Assembly (NCBI GenBank): GCA_001411745.2
Contig: LIQB01000010.1
Coordinates: forward strand, 62,001 to 126,000
Direction of reading: 5' to 3'
Source: Psychrobacter glacincola
Lineage (GTDB): Bacteria > Pseudomonadota > Gammaproteobacteria > Pseudomonadales > Moraxellaceae
Length of the DNA: 64,000 nucleotides
The translations under genes were made by a program, and so were the position numbers. The notes beneath the pieces are model-generated. The model searched no databases and had not been told where the DNA came from. It saw only the letters and a program-made list of their open reading frames with translations. Within the stretch, counting starts at the first letter, position 1. Every line of letters starts with the position of its first letter. Shown piece by piece: positions 54,233-63,877 of the stretch.

Positions 54233-54283
54233 TTGGATTAAAAATTCCTATTAAGGGGTTTTTTCGTGTCAAGCTAAAATCCA
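54233..54283. repeat. Imperfect inverted repeat between the nuclease-like gene and ybbP
   Basis: ATTGGATT and AATCCAAT arms flank about 35 bp in the 90-bp gap. Could be a weak terminator for ybbP or a scar of insertion of the AT-rich genes. Confidence 0.4.
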
Positions 54284-54289
54284 ATACGC

Positions 54290-56917
54290 TTAAACCATCG
54301 CCCTTACCCTTGCCATGATCCCGCGACCAATCACCAGTTTCACATAAATAATGGCAATGGCAAACAGCAAGACAACTAATGCCGCACCGCCCATAGCCAG
54401 ATTTGCCCACGGCATACTAAACTGTAAATTAAACCACTGAGTAACGGCCAGCCAAGCACCACCAGTTGCGATAATCACGGCAAAGGTCGCCGCGCTAATA
54501 CCAAGTACGCCCAGTTCTAAGATATTGAGCATATATAGGTCACGCTTTTGCATACCGAGCAGTCTAAACGACGCGCTGTCCTTCATACGGTCTTGCGAAG
54601 TAGACAGTAGCGAGCTGATCAGCACCATGACCCCAGTGAGCAGAGCAAGCAAGGTAAACACATAGACCAAGCGGCTCATTTGTACCACTAGCTCTTGGAT
54701 TTGCTTCGCAATAGCAGTGCCATCGATCGTGGTGACAGCAGGGAACTCGCGTACCAGTTTGCCTTGTAGCTCTGGAATTGCATCTTCTGGTACGTGAGCG
54801 GTAGCAAACTGAATCTGTGGGGCAGCGGACAGCACCGACGGCTCAAACAAGAAATAGAAATACGGGCTTGGGCCGCGTTCATAGCGCGTGCGAATACTGG
54901 TAATTTGCCCGATGATTTCGATACCCTGAATGTTAAAGCGTACCTGATCGCCCATACCGACATTGAGCATACCTGCGGCAGTGTCCAAGATAGACAAGGG
55001 TTTGATTTGTTCATTTGTCGCATCGATAGGGGTGTATAGCGCGTCGTCTGTGAGCGATTCAGTGATGTATTCGGTCTCCATGACCGTATCTGCGTAGCTC
55101 AAGTTAAAGACACGCGCGGGATCATCAAACCCATCCGCAGGCTCGATGTCTTTTGCCGCCACACCATTGGCCGTCTCCACACGCGCGCGAATGACTGGAT
55201 AATAAGTGACGGGTGCTTCAATGATCACATCAATATCGTCATGTTGATCGCTCTGCACATCGAGCAAAAACAGATTGGGCGCGTCTTCAGGATAGGCATT
55301 GATAAACTGCGCGTTGATACTGTGGTTAAGGGTAGTGATGAGCGTCAGTACTGCCACCGATAATGATAAGGTGACAAAGAACAAAGCTGATTGGTTACCT
55401 TTACGCGCAAGGTTATGAATAGCGATACGCTGCATCCAACTGACCTTGGTATTGCTCGCCAATTTGGCAAGCAGCCAGAGCCACCCACGCGCCAGTAGCC
55501 AAAATATCGCCACAAAGCCAATCAACCCGCCCAATAGCTGCGCCCCTAATGACAGTGAACCAACTTCATAAGCAAAGAAGGCATACAACCCTGCCAGCAC
55601 CAAGCCATACCATAGTAAGGGCACGCGCCGATACCAAGGCAAGTTTTGCGTTTGCGTACTCGCACCTTGATTGAGTAGGGTAGCGGGCTTGGTGGTGTTA
55701 AGCGCGCTCAAACCACGCTGCGCAATCAGCAACGTTAGGACCAAGGCAATCACAATAGTCTTAATTGCACTGATTGGATTGATGGACAGCCCAACATCGG
55801 TAGGCAAGATAGCCACCAGATACGGCTGACCAATTTTAAGCAAACCTAGACTCAGTATAATCGCTGCAATACAAGCAATGACAGTGGTGACGATAAGCAA
55901 TTGATAGTAGCTGCGCTTGAGTGAGCCAAGCGGTTCACCTAATGCCAAACGAATGGCATTATTAGATTGCTGCTTGGTGACAAACGCGCTAATGACGCCG
56001 TACATGGCAACCGCAGAAAGTAGCAACACCGCGATGACCAGTAATTTTAAAAACATCAGTACATTGTCAGAGATACGCGAGACCGAAGTGTCTGCGGACT
56101 CTGCGTCAGAGAGCTCGATATCAGGATAGTTGGTCAGTATCTCTGTGAGCGCATCACGCTGCGTGGTTATCAACTCTGGATCGCCTGCCATCTCGATACG
56201 ATAGTTTATTCGGCTACGTTGACCCAATAGGTTGGTCGCTGCGAGTGAGTCTTGATGCATTAAGACACGCCCACCAAACCCAAAGGTGGTCAGCGGGCGA
56301 TCAGGTTCTTTTGTCAGTACATCACTTATTTTGAACTGCGCATCGCCAATGGTGATACGGTCACCGACATTGGCCTGTAGACTACTGAGCACTTCTGGCG
56401 CGACGATGACACTGTCAGAGGTTAGCTGCTCCCACAGCGGCTGTCCTGAGGCAAGCTCCGCTGTACCGTATAAGGGATAAGACGGCGAGACCGCTTTAAT
56501 GCTGGCAAGCAAGGTTTGCTCATCATTGACCAGCATGGCGCTAAACTGATAGTCATACACCGTCTGCGTATCGGGGATGGTTTCTACCTGCGTCAATACT
56601 TCACTTGGCCAGTCTTGCTTACTGTTTAGAATCAAATCGCCACCAACGAGCGCGCGCTGATTGTCATTGATATAGCGATCGACAGACTGCTGCACCGAGT
56701 CTAGGGTCAGATAGGTTGCAAGCGAAAGGGTCAACGTTAGCAGAAATAATACCGGATACACCCAGCGCTGCCACCAGCTACGGCTGAGTGCTTGAGAGCC
56801 TAGTGTTTTAGTGAAAAGTTGATTGAGGATACCGCTAGAATAACTGGTCTCTTGACGCATACTGGTATCAGTCTTTTTTATATCAGTCGATTTGTTGTCT
56901 GTCAGCTTTTCATTCAT
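54290..56917 (-). CDS. ABC transporter permease, YbbP/FtsX family
   Basis: 875 aa with the YbbP-type layout: N-terminal TM helix (about 52-70), a large periplasmic domain (about 80-285), a bundle of TM helices (about 288-520), a second periplasmic domain and three final TM helices with the FtsX motif (RLLGMQKRDLYMLNILELGVLG). YbbA-YbbP exporters act with the TesA-type esterase in the same operon, presumably on lipid or lipoprotein substrates. Starts within the ybbA gene (4-base overlap), so translation is coupled. Confidence 0.88.
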   Translation of the reverse strand: MNEKLTDNKSTDIKKTDTSMRQETSYSSGILNQLFTKTLGSQALSRSWWQRWVYPVLFLLTLTLSLATYLTLDSVQQSVDRYINDNQRALVGGDLILNSKQDWPSEVLTQVETIPDTQTVYDYQFSAMLVNDEQTLLASIKAVSPSYPLYGTAELASGQPLWEQLTSDSVIVAPEVLSSLQANVGDRITIGDAQFKISDVLTKEPDRPLTTFGFGGRVLMHQDSLAATNLLGQRSRINYRIEMAGDPELITTQRDALTEILTNYPDIELSDAESADTSVSRISDNVLMFLKLLVIAVLLLSAVAMYGVISAFVTKQQSNNAIRLALGEPLGSLKRSYYQLLIVTTVIACIAAIILSLGLLKIGQPYLVAILPTDVGLSINPISAIKTIVIALVLTLLIAQRGLSALNTTKPATLLNQGASTQTQNLPWYRRVPLLWYGLVLAGLYAFFAYEVGSLSLGAQLLGGLIGFVAIFWLLARGWLWLLAKLASNTKVSWMQRIAIHNLARKGNQSALFFVTLSLSVAVLTLITTLNHSINAQFINAYPEDAPNLFLLDVQSDQHDDIDVIIEAPVTYYPVIRARVETANGVAAKDIEPADGFDDPARVFNLSYADTVMETEYITESLTDDALYTPIDATNEQIKPLSILDTAAGMLNVGMGDQVRFNIQGIEIIGQITSIRTRYERGPSPYFYFLFEPSVLSAAPQIQFATAHVPEDAIPELQGKLVREFPAVTTIDGTAIAKQIQELVVQMSRLVYVFTLLALLTGVMVLISSLLSTSQDRMKDSASFRLLGMQKRDLYMLNILELGVLGISAATFAVIIATGGAWLAVTQWFNLQFSMPWANLAMGGAALVVLLFAIAIIYVKLVIGRGIMARVRAMV

Positions 56918-57594
56918 GTCGGTACAATCCGGCCGTCATGCATGGTAATGACGCGATCTGCCATTTCAGCAAGTGCAGGATCGTGAGTCACCACCACCAG
57001 TGCCGAACCAACCTGCTGGCGTAAGTCTAATAACAATTGCATGACTTGATCGGCATTTTGCTCATCCAAGTTGCCCGTAGGTTCATCAGCAAAGACGATT
57101 TTTGGATGCGACACCAGTGCCCGTGCCACCGCTGTACGCTGTTGTTCACCACCTGACAACTGATTGGGCAAACTGTGACGGCGATGACCTAAGTCGACGG
57201 CGTCAATAAGCTCGTCCACTCTTGCTTGGTTCGGACGCCGCGCAATATCCAGTGGGAAAGCGATGTTTTCGGCGACTGTCAGTGTTGGCAGTAGATGAAA
57301 TGACTGAAAGACAAAGCCCATATCCTGTTGACGAATGACCGCCAGCGCATCTTCATCCAGACTACTAAGCATTTGACCCGCCAGCGATACCGTACCACTA
57401 TCGGGGTAGTCTAGTGCTGCGAGTAACCCCAGCAAGGTGGATTTACCCGAGCCTGATTTACCCATAATGACCACAAACTCGCCCGCGTTGATATAAATAT
57501 CTACGTCTTTGATGATGGATAATTTTTGCTCACCGACTTGCACGGTTTTGTTTAAATGCGTTGCACGTAGTAGAGCATTTGAATTTATAATCAT
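56914..57594 (-). CDS. ABC transporter ATP-binding protein, YbbA-like
   Basis: About 226 aa LolD/YbbA-type ATPase: Walker A GKSGSGKSTLL, Q-loop GFVFQSFHLLPTLTV, signature LSGGEQQRTAVARAL, Walker B IVFADEPTGNLDEQ, switch His in VVTHD. ATG 57594 preferred; a GTG at 57606 is in frame. Partner of the overlapping permease. In relatives the TesA-like esterase gene is directly adjacent, but here a foreign-looking TIR-like gene intervenes. Confidence 0.9.
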   Translation of the reverse strand: MIINSNALLRATHLNKTVQVGEQKLSIIKDVDIYINAGEFVVIMGKSGSGKSTLLGLLAALDYPDSGTVSLAGQMLSSLDEDALAVIRQQDMGFVFQSFHLLPTLTVAENIAFPLDIARRPNQARVDELIDAVDLGHRRHSLPNQLSGGEQQRTAVARALVSHPKIVFADEPTGNLDEQNADQVMQLLLDLRQQVGSALVVVTHDPALAEMADRVITMHDGRIVPT

Positions 57595-57621
57595 CTTTAT
57601 ACTCACTTTTAATGACTTATA

Positions 57622-58647
57622 TTATATGTTATCAGTAGCAAATAATTGTGTGTATTCATTCCTTGCTTGATTATTAGTCACGTCTAAATCAATTTCAATA
57701 TAATCTTCCCTAATGACTGTTTTTATTTCAGTAATAATATTTTTTAGCTTAATTATATTATCGCTAGCATCATCATAAAATTTTTGTGGTAGATTATTTC
57801 TATTGATAGAATAAAATCGATTATTAGTATTAATATTATTATTAAAGTCATAATACCCAATTGATGGTGCTAATAAACTATATATGCTAAATAGTTCCTT
57901 AAATTTTGACTCTATTTTTTTATCGTAAAGATCACAGTAAGTTGAAAAGTACATTTCTGAAAACTCAAAATAATGAGCAAGTCTATCTTCAATTCTATAA
58001 GGCATATATTCGATACTGCCTAGTAGACCATCGAAGTCTACCTCTTTCAAAAGCATTCTTAATTTCCTAATATCTCGCTCACGTTTTATTTCATCTTTAC
58101 TTTTCACTACCTTTTCGATACTTCTATCTGGATAGAACTTTGTTATCATATCTAAGGCTTCACGGAGTGAGTTTTTTAAGTTTCCTTTTTCAGAGTTATT
58201 GAAGGTTTGAGCAGAAAAGCATGTTATTCTTTGATTTCTAATATCAAAGGGTAAATTATCTATAGAAGAAATTTTATTATTATTAAGTAAGATAATTCTA
58301 TCCCATCCAAGAAGAGCTACTGCAAAACCAAGCTCAAACATAACGTTTGGGTTAGGCGTTAGTCTAGATTGATCGTCTTCACCTTCCAAATTTGTATCAG
58401 CTCTTTCATTTATTATGGTTACGTCAGCAATGAATATATCTGATTGACTAATTTTCTCTAAGATAGTGAGAGAAATATCAGGACTTCCAGGTCTTTCTCG
58501 GGTTGCTTCATCATTAACTATCTTTAAGTTATCAGTAGAGTTTTTTATAAGAGGTGAAATTTCAGCTAAAGCTTCTCTAATAAATTTTGCTTGCTTTGTT
58601 ACATCAGACTGCCAAGAAAAGAATGTTGTTATAGTTTCAATTTGCAT
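57622..58647 (-). CDS. TIR-like / nucleotide-binding-fold protein wedged in the tesA-ybbA locus
   Basis: 341 aa, strongly AT-rich. The N-terminal about 150 residues have FFSWQSDVTKQAKFIREAL, ATRERPGSPDISLTILEKISQSDIFIADVTI and NPNVMFELGFAVALLGWDRIILL: a beta-alpha flavodoxin-like order with an invariant Glu (E105) in NPNVMFELG, as in TIR-like and deoxyribosyltransferase-like domains seen in bacterial immune effectors. The C-terminal about 170 residues are charged and helical with no recognised domain. Only 24 bases follow the esterase gene and 15 precede ybbA's GTG, so it is an in-line insertion in the operon. NADase or nucleotide-hydrolase activity is inferred. Confidence 0.65.
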   Translation of the reverse strand: MQIETITTFFSWQSDVTKQAKFIREALAEISPLIKNSTDNLKIVNDEATRERPGSPDISLTILEKISQSDIFIADVTIINERADTNLEGEDDQSRLTPNPNVMFELGFAVALLGWDRIILLNNNKISSIDNLPFDIRNQRITCFSAQTFNNSEKGNLKNSLREALDMITKFYPDRSIEKVVKSKDEIKRERDIRKLRMLLKEVDFDGLLGSIEYMPYRIEDRLAHYFEFSEMYFSTYCDLYDKKIESKFKELFSIYSLLAPSIGYYDFNNNINTNNRFYSINRNNLPQKFYDDASDNIIKLKNIITEIKTVIREDYIEIDLDVTNNQARNEYTQLFATDNI

Positions 58648-58671
58648 AATTTATCTCTGAGTAGTTTTTAC

Positions 58672-59442
58672 CTAATTAGTTTTACTGGCTTTCAATTTTT
58701 CAATCTCAGGCTCTAGAATAGGCAAGATATTGTCATTGACGATGATCGTGTAGCCTTCCTTCGTCGGATGAATGGCATCCGCTTGGTTGAGCTCACGGTC
58801 ACCGCCCACGCCCTCTAAGAAGAACGGAATAAGGGTAACGTTCATGTCTTTCGCGACGCGAGGATAAATGTCTGAGAAGGCCGCAACGTAGTCACTGCCT
58901 AGGTTGTCATAGATCGACATACCGCCCAAGATGACGACACTACCATTGTCTTGCAAACGTTTGACAGCCGTGCGGATATTGGCTTCAATTGTCGCCACAT
59001 CGATGCCGCGTATGGCATCGTTAGCACCAATGGTCAAAATCGTCACATCAGGTTTGGTCTGCAATACCCAATCTAAGCGATTGACCAATCCCGTGCTGGT
59101 TTCACCGCTCAATCCTGAATTGACCACTTTTACGTCTTTATAGCCGAGCTTTTTTAAGCGTGCTTCTAGCTGAGCAGGATAGTTATCATCATTATCGACG
59201 CCCAATCCTTCAGTTAATGAATCGCCCAATGCCAATATCGTTAAAGGCGCTTGCTGCTGTTCAGCGGAAGTAGTCGTTTGCTCAGATTTTGTCGTTTGAG
59301 GTTCGGCAGTTTGAGTGCTATTTTGCATGCCATTATCGGTGGTAGGTTCAGATGGTTTTTGGCAACCACCGAGCGCCATTACGGCTGTTAAAATAGCCAA
59401 TGTTGGTAAGTGTCGAGCGAAACGAATGGATAAATTTATCAT
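58672..59442 (-). CDS. SGNH-family lipoprotein esterase, TesA/arylesterase-like
   Basis: 256 aa. Lipoprotein signal ending LTAVMALGGC (lipid Cys), a Gln/Thr-rich linker, then blocks of the SGNH fold: LALGDSLTEGLGV (Ser), the Gly in SGLSGETS, GANDAIRG (Asn) and DAIHPTKEGY (Asp/His). Equivalent to E. coli TesA and Pseudomonas EstA-type arylesterases, but lipid-anchored rather than soluble periplasmic. Genetic link with YbbA-YbbP is conserved in relatives; here the TIR-like gene separates them. Confidence 0.9.
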   Translation of the reverse strand: MINLSIRFARHLPTLAILTAVMALGGCQKPSEPTTDNGMQNSTQTAEPQTTKSEQTTTSAEQQQAPLTILALGDSLTEGLGVDNDDNYPAQLEARLKKLGYKDVKVVNSGLSGETSTGLVNRLDWVLQTKPDVTILTIGANDAIRGIDVATIEANIRTAVKRLQDNGSVVILGGMSIYDNLGSDYVAAFSDIYPRVAKDMNVTLIPFFLEGVGGDRELNQADAIHPTKEGYTIIVNDNILPILEPEIEKLKASKTN

Positions 59443-59529
59443 GATTATTCTGTCCTATAAGCAATCAAACCAGTGTAGCAAAATAAGACAGACACCAATA
59501 TTATCCTAAGGTTACTTTAGTTTTTGATA

Positions 59530-60798
59530 TTAAAGCTTTTTGCCATCGACCATCACTGGACGACTCACTACCCAAGCAATGACGACGTTGATAACCATCA
59601 AAATGAGCATAATGAATAGGGGTAAATCCCAGCTGCCAGTCGCTTCATGTAGCCAACCTGTCCCTAAGGGACCAAAAAACGCAATCAAATAACCGACGAA
59701 TTGCGCCATACCCGACAGCTCACTAGATTGGTTGGTCGTATAAGTACGTAAGGAGAACAGCATCATACTCAAGGTAAAAATAGCGGAGCAGCCAATGCCC
59801 ATCAGACCTGACCACAACCACGCGAGGTCGGTAGATAAATAATTGATTCCTAAAATACCAATAACATTCAGCACCGCTGCAAACACCGCCAGCGCCTGAA
59901 TAGGGCGGCCACGATTGATCAGCCACGTCAGGCTCAAAATAGAGACTGGCGCCATAAACTGAAACACTGAAGCCATTTGTCCTGCTTGCACTGCGGATAG
60001 CCCCTTACTTACCCAAATAGATGGCAAAAAACTGGCAACAGTATAAAATAATAGTGATTGCAGCCCCATAAATACCGCAATTTGCCAAGCAAAAGGCGTA
60101 CGCCACATGGAGATGTCAGACGCTCCAGAGGTAGGTGGCACAATGGCTTGATGACTAGAGGAACCAAGCCGCAATCGCAAAAATATCCAAATAATGATCG
60201 CAAAAATACCCAATAGCGACCACCCACCCAGTGCCCATTGCCAGCCCACTTGCTCAGATAATGGTAGTACAACTCCGGCGACGATACCTGCTGTTACCGT
60301 CATCGTTAGACTAAATAGCCCTGTTATGAGTGGAATATGCTTGGGCGTACGCTGTTTAATAACAGGGGCAGCTAAGGTATTCGCAAAACCGATAGCCAAG
60401 GTCAACAATAACGTACCAATCAAAAACCCAGACCAAGTGGGAATAACGGTACGAATCATCATACCAGTGGTTAATAATGCAATCATCGCAATGAGTGTAT
60501 TCTCAAGCCCAAAACGCTTACCAATGGCTGGCGCGATCAGTGCGCCCACCGCAAAAGTCAGCATGGGCACTGCCCCTAGCCAACCAATCTGCGTCTCAGA
60601 GATATTGAGGGCATCTTGTACAACAGGGGCAATAGAGCCGAGAGCAACAATAGGCGCACGCATATTGGTGGCGAGCAAAATCATGGCACATAAAATGAGC
60701 CAAAAAGTGAAGCGTGAGGAGGGCAGCTCAAACGGTGACGGCGTATCTGAATGAGACTGTAATGGCACATCAGGTGGCAAATCAGTAGAGGTAGACAT
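59530..60798 (-). CDS. MFS transporter, CynX/NimT family
   Basis: 12-TM major facilitator. FWLILCAMILLATNMRAPIVALGSIAPVVQDAL near the N-terminus and GWLGAVPMLTFAVGALIAPAIGKRFGLE are typical of the CynX/NimT (cyanate, 2-nitroimidazole) group. About 422 aa from ATG 60798; ATG 60837 and GTG 60888 are in frame and none has a clear ribosome-binding site. The substrate cannot be inferred. Confidence 0.85.
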   Translation of the reverse strand: MSTSTDLPPDVPLQSHSDTPSPFELPSSRFTFWLILCAMILLATNMRAPIVALGSIAPVVQDALNISETQIGWLGAVPMLTFAVGALIAPAIGKRFGLENTLIAMIALLTTGMMIRTVIPTWSGFLIGTLLLTLAIGFANTLAAPVIKQRTPKHIPLITGLFSLTMTVTAGIVAGVVLPLSEQVGWQWALGGWSLLGIFAIIIWIFLRLRLGSSSHQAIVPPTSGASDISMWRTPFAWQIAVFMGLQSLLFYTVASFLPSIWVSKGLSAVQAGQMASVFQFMAPVSILSLTWLINRGRPIQALAVFAAVLNVIGILGINYLSTDLAWLWSGLMGIGCSAIFTLSMMLFSLRTYTTNQSSELSGMAQFVGYLIAFFGPLGTGWLHEATGSWDLPLFIMLILMVINVVIAWVVSRPVMVDGKKL

Positions 60799-61231
60799 AG
60801 CAGCACGACTATTAGAATAAGAAAAAGGACACGTCATTAAACAGCGCCGAACCATCGTCGCTTGTAAATAACACCAAAGAAAACGCACCTAGACGGTGAC
60901 TAAAATCATTAATTAGAATCGTAAATTAGAACTAGAGATTATTTGCAGAATACAAGATATATGAGTAACCATTTTGAAAGCGCGCTTATCTTCAATCGCC
61001 TATCAACTGGATACGGTATTAGATTTATTTAGTCTACTATTATTAACAGGCCTTGCACGTGCCGTATTGATATCCAAAATATCTTAAAGCGATGCTAATT
61101 AGATACGTCGCGGCTGGCACAACTAAAAATAGCGCCAGTCCCTTGCAAAGGACTAGACGCTATTATAAGAACAGATGTTAGGTAAATACTACCAGCGTAT
61201 GGTAACAAACACGGTATTTATAAGAATTTAG
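60799..61231. other. Intergenic region between the MFS gene and nqrM
   Basis: About 430 bp (343 if the longest MFS start is right); AT-rich, no gene or clear element found. Confidence 0.4.
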
Positions 61232-61477
61232 CTATACAGATCTGCCTAGCTGAGCGGCTTTAAGGGCATTTTCTTGCTGTTCTGCCACGATTGAATCACA
61301 CTTATTGGGATCATTTCCACAAAACGAGCAATTTTCATCACCCATTAGTTTAGCAACGCCGCCACAAGATCCTCTAAGCGGCTTCTTTTTAACCATATAA
61401 CCGATACCCATAAAGATAAAGAACAGGACGAATACGGTAAAGGTAATGGCAAGCATGGGAAGCAATTGACTAAGCAT
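61232..61477 (-). CDS. nqrM: Na+-NQR maturation protein NqrM
   Basis: 81 aa. One TM helix (ITFTVFVLFFIFMGIGYMV) and four Cys (C38, C50, C53, C60 in SCGG ... NCSFCGNDPNKC), the compact signature of NqrM (formerly DUF539), which delivers iron to the NqrD/NqrE site. Its place near apbE and nqrF fits. Ends the nqr gene cluster. Confidence 0.9.
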   Translation of the reverse strand: MLSQLLPMLAITFTVFVLFFIFMGIGYMVKKKPLRGSCGGVAKLMGDENCSFCGNDPNKCDSIVAEQQENALKAAQLGRSV

Positions 61478-61614
61478 AGAGGAAACCTCGATTTTTAAAA
61501 ATAGTGTGGCTATCTACTAGGGTAATACCTTAATAGTATAGCAAAACCAGTATAGCAAATTTTTGTATGGCTCGTTGATGGTTATCGAGCCGTTTACAGT
61601 ATTGCGACTAAGTT

Positions 61615-62760
61615 CTAAGGCTGTTTGTCAGCGCGTAATGCTTGCATCGCTGGTGTTTGTACCACTTGCCACTGGTCAGTATTCTTATCAGAATCCGTCG
61701 CCTTTGCCTCATCAGCTAAAACAACAAACAAGGCAGCTATATCTTGTGCTTTGGCAGTTGCAAGTGCTTTTTTATAAGGCATCGCAGTGAGGGCGGTTGC
61801 CCACGCATCTGCCAAGGCAACTGAGTCTGCTGCAACGGTTACCGATGGTGCGCCGCCCGCGATAGGCTTGCCAGTGGTTGGGTCAATCGTATGACTGTAA
61901 CGCTGACCGTCGAATATGACGGAATTACGATAGTTGCCAGAAGTTGCCAAATACATCTGATTATCGGTATTGATTGGTTGACGAATCGCTGATATTGTTT
62001 GACGCTCGCTGACCGTACTGTCCTCAATAGGCGCATCAATCGCAATTTGCCACGGCTGCTGTTGGTTATTGACCCCAGAGGTTGCAATTTCACCCCCTAT
62101 CTCTACCATGTAGTTGCGAATTTGATAGTCATCTCTGAGCACATCGGCAATCACATCGACGCCATAACCTTTAGCAACTGCTGAGAAATCAAGCCCGACC
62201 CCGTCTTTAGTTTTATAAATGCTCTGCTCTTTTTGTATAATGCTCTCAAAATCTACTAAGGCTTTTGCTTGAGCAATCTCAAGTGCTGTCGGTGGACTTT
62301 GCAAGCGCTCAACGGTCATGGTGCTACCAAAGCCCCAAGTCTCTACCAATGGCATGACGGTAGGATCAAAGGCGCCACCAGATTGCTGATAGACGATTCG
62401 TGACACATCAAGTACGTGAGCAAAATCTGCATCGATAGTGAGAGGGATGTCTTTACCTAACTGGTTGAACTTAGAGATAGTAGAGTCTGCTTGATAGGTA
62501 GACATACTGTCATTGATTTGCTGCAAGCGCTTATCAATCGACGCTTGGATGGCCGCTTCATCTGCATCCGCAGGTAGCTGATAACTGATATGGTAGCTCG
62601 TTCCCATGGTCTCACCGCTGAGATAATCATAATCTGGCGTTTGCTGGCAAGCACTAAGACTGGCTATAGCACTGATAGCAATGACGGACAAGCAAGTGGT
62701 TTTCATCGATTTGTTAGACAATGAGAGTGGGGCTAATTTTTGCATTATTGGTGTTTTCAT
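61615..62760 (-). CDS. apbE: FAD:protein FMN transferase ApbE (lipoprotein)
   Basis: Flavinyltransferase that attaches FMN to Thr of NqrB and NqrC. A lipoprotein-like signal (LSVIAISAIASLSAC) is followed by TMGTSYHISY, FDPTVMPLVETWGFG, GVGLDFSAVAKGYGVDVI and the C-terminal SHTIDPTTGKPIAGGAPSVTV. About 380 aa. Several in-frame ATGs (62760, 62745, 62706) lack a clear ribosome-binding site; the frame is open to 62850. With nqrM it forms the maturation end of the nqr cluster. Confidence 0.92.
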   Translation of the reverse strand: MKTPIMQKLAPLSLSNKSMKTTCLSVIAISAIASLSACQQTPDYDYLSGETMGTSYHISYQLPADADEAAIQASIDKRLQQINDSMSTYQADSTISKFNQLGKDIPLTIDADFAHVLDVSRIVYQQSGGAFDPTVMPLVETWGFGSTMTVERLQSPPTALEIAQAKALVDFESIIQKEQSIYKTKDGVGLDFSAVAKGYGVDVIADVLRDDYQIRNYMVEIGGEIATSGVNNQQQPWQIAIDAPIEDSTVSERQTISAIRQPINTDNQMYLATSGNYRNSVIFDGQRYSHTIDPTTGKPIAGGAPSVTVAADSVALADAWATALTAMPYKKALATAKAQDIAALFVVLADEAKATDSDKNTDQWQVVQTPAMQALRADKQP

Positions 62761-62887
62761 ATTAATCACAATAGCTTTTATGGCAAAAGGGTGAGTGGCA
62801 CGTTCTATTAGCATCGCCCATTTTACACCCCTTGTTACCCATAACGCCAATCATCGACTTAAGACCTAGTGGCTTAAACGACTAGAT

Positions 62888-63688
62888 TTATTTTACTTTT
62901 GATTCACGGATGAGCTTATATAGTTTTGGTGGCGATAGGCGGTTGACTGTGGTCGCCAGTTTTTCTTTAGTGCCTGCCACGATGATATATTCTTCACCCT
63001 TAATCAGGGCTTTGACAACTTGTTTAGCAAAGGTAGCTGTGGTTAATCCTTTGTTGGTTGCCTCGTCCATCGTTCCTTGCGCGCTACCATCACCAGTCAA
63101 GGCGTTAATAGAAATACTGGTCTGAATAAATCCTGGAAATATCGTCGCCACCTCTATGCCTTGTTCATGCAGTTCCGCACGCAGACTGTTTGCCCACATA
63201 TGAAGTGCGGCTTTGGCTGCTCCATAAGCGCCGCGATATTGTGTGCCTAATAAACCTGCAACACTTGATACCATGATAATTTTGCCGCCACCTTGTGTGA
63301 CCATATCTGGCAATACTAGTCTGGTCAGACGTGTCTGCGCAAAATAATCTATCTCCATAATTTGGCGCTCAACTTCTTCAGTGGTTTCCATAATAAGCGA
63401 GCGTTGACTGATGCCAGCATTATTAATAAGCCAATCAATTTGTCCGGCTTGAGCTTTAGCTGTCTTATACGCGTCTTTTGCTTGTTTGGCATCGGTGATA
63501 TCAAAAGGGATGATGAAATGGTTTTTGCTATTTTTACAGCGGCTTTTGACTGCTACTAATTTTGCCTCATCACGCCCACTTAAAATAATGGTGGCACCAC
63601 GTTTGGCAAAAGCGATAGACAATGCTGCGCCGATACCACTAGAAGCACCAGTAATCCAAATGGTCAAATCTTTAATGTTGGTTTTCAT
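62888..63688 (-). CDS. Short-chain dehydrogenase/reductase
   Basis: Classical SDR, 266 aa: TGASSGIG (13-20), NNAG (about 89-92), S141/S142, Y155 and K159 in YGAAK. DHRS7-like spacing. AAGGATTCTT before the ATG. It lies between nqrF and apbE on the same strand and interrupts the usual order; function unknown. A dehydrogenase of lipids or sugars is possible. Confidence 0.88.
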   Translation of the reverse strand: MKTNIKDLTIWITGASSGIGAALSIAFAKRGATIILSGRDEAKLVAVKSRCKNSKNHFIIPFDITDAKQAKDAYKTAKAQAGQIDWLINNAGISQRSLIMETTEEVERQIMEIDYFAQTRLTRLVLPDMVTQGGGKIIMVSSVAGLLGTQYRGAYGAAKAALHMWANSLRAELHEQGIEVATIFPGFIQTSISINALTGDGSAQGTMDEATNKGLTTATFAKQVVKALIKGEEYIIVAGTKEKLATTVNRLSPPKLYKLIRESKVK

Positions 63689-63798
63689 AAGAATCCTTTC
63701 TTAAGGCAATAAATAATTGATCATATAGTAGAGGGCAGGCGGTCTGCCATTTAGATTTGTAGGCTTATTATGCAAGAGTTGCATTTAGTCAAAGCCAA

Positions 63799-63826
63799 AA
63801 AAAGAGCCTCAATTGAGACTCTTTTT
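63799..63826 (-). terminator. Terminator of the nqr operon (3' of nqrF)
   Basis: AAAAAGAG.CTC / GAG.CTCTTTTT hairpin (one mismatch), AATT loop, about 50 bases past the nqrF stop on the minus strand; it separates nqrF from the SDR gene. Confidence 0.75.
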
Positions 63827-63877
63827 ATTTATTACTTTAGAATACTTTTTTACGTAACCATTTGCTTAGTTACTCAC

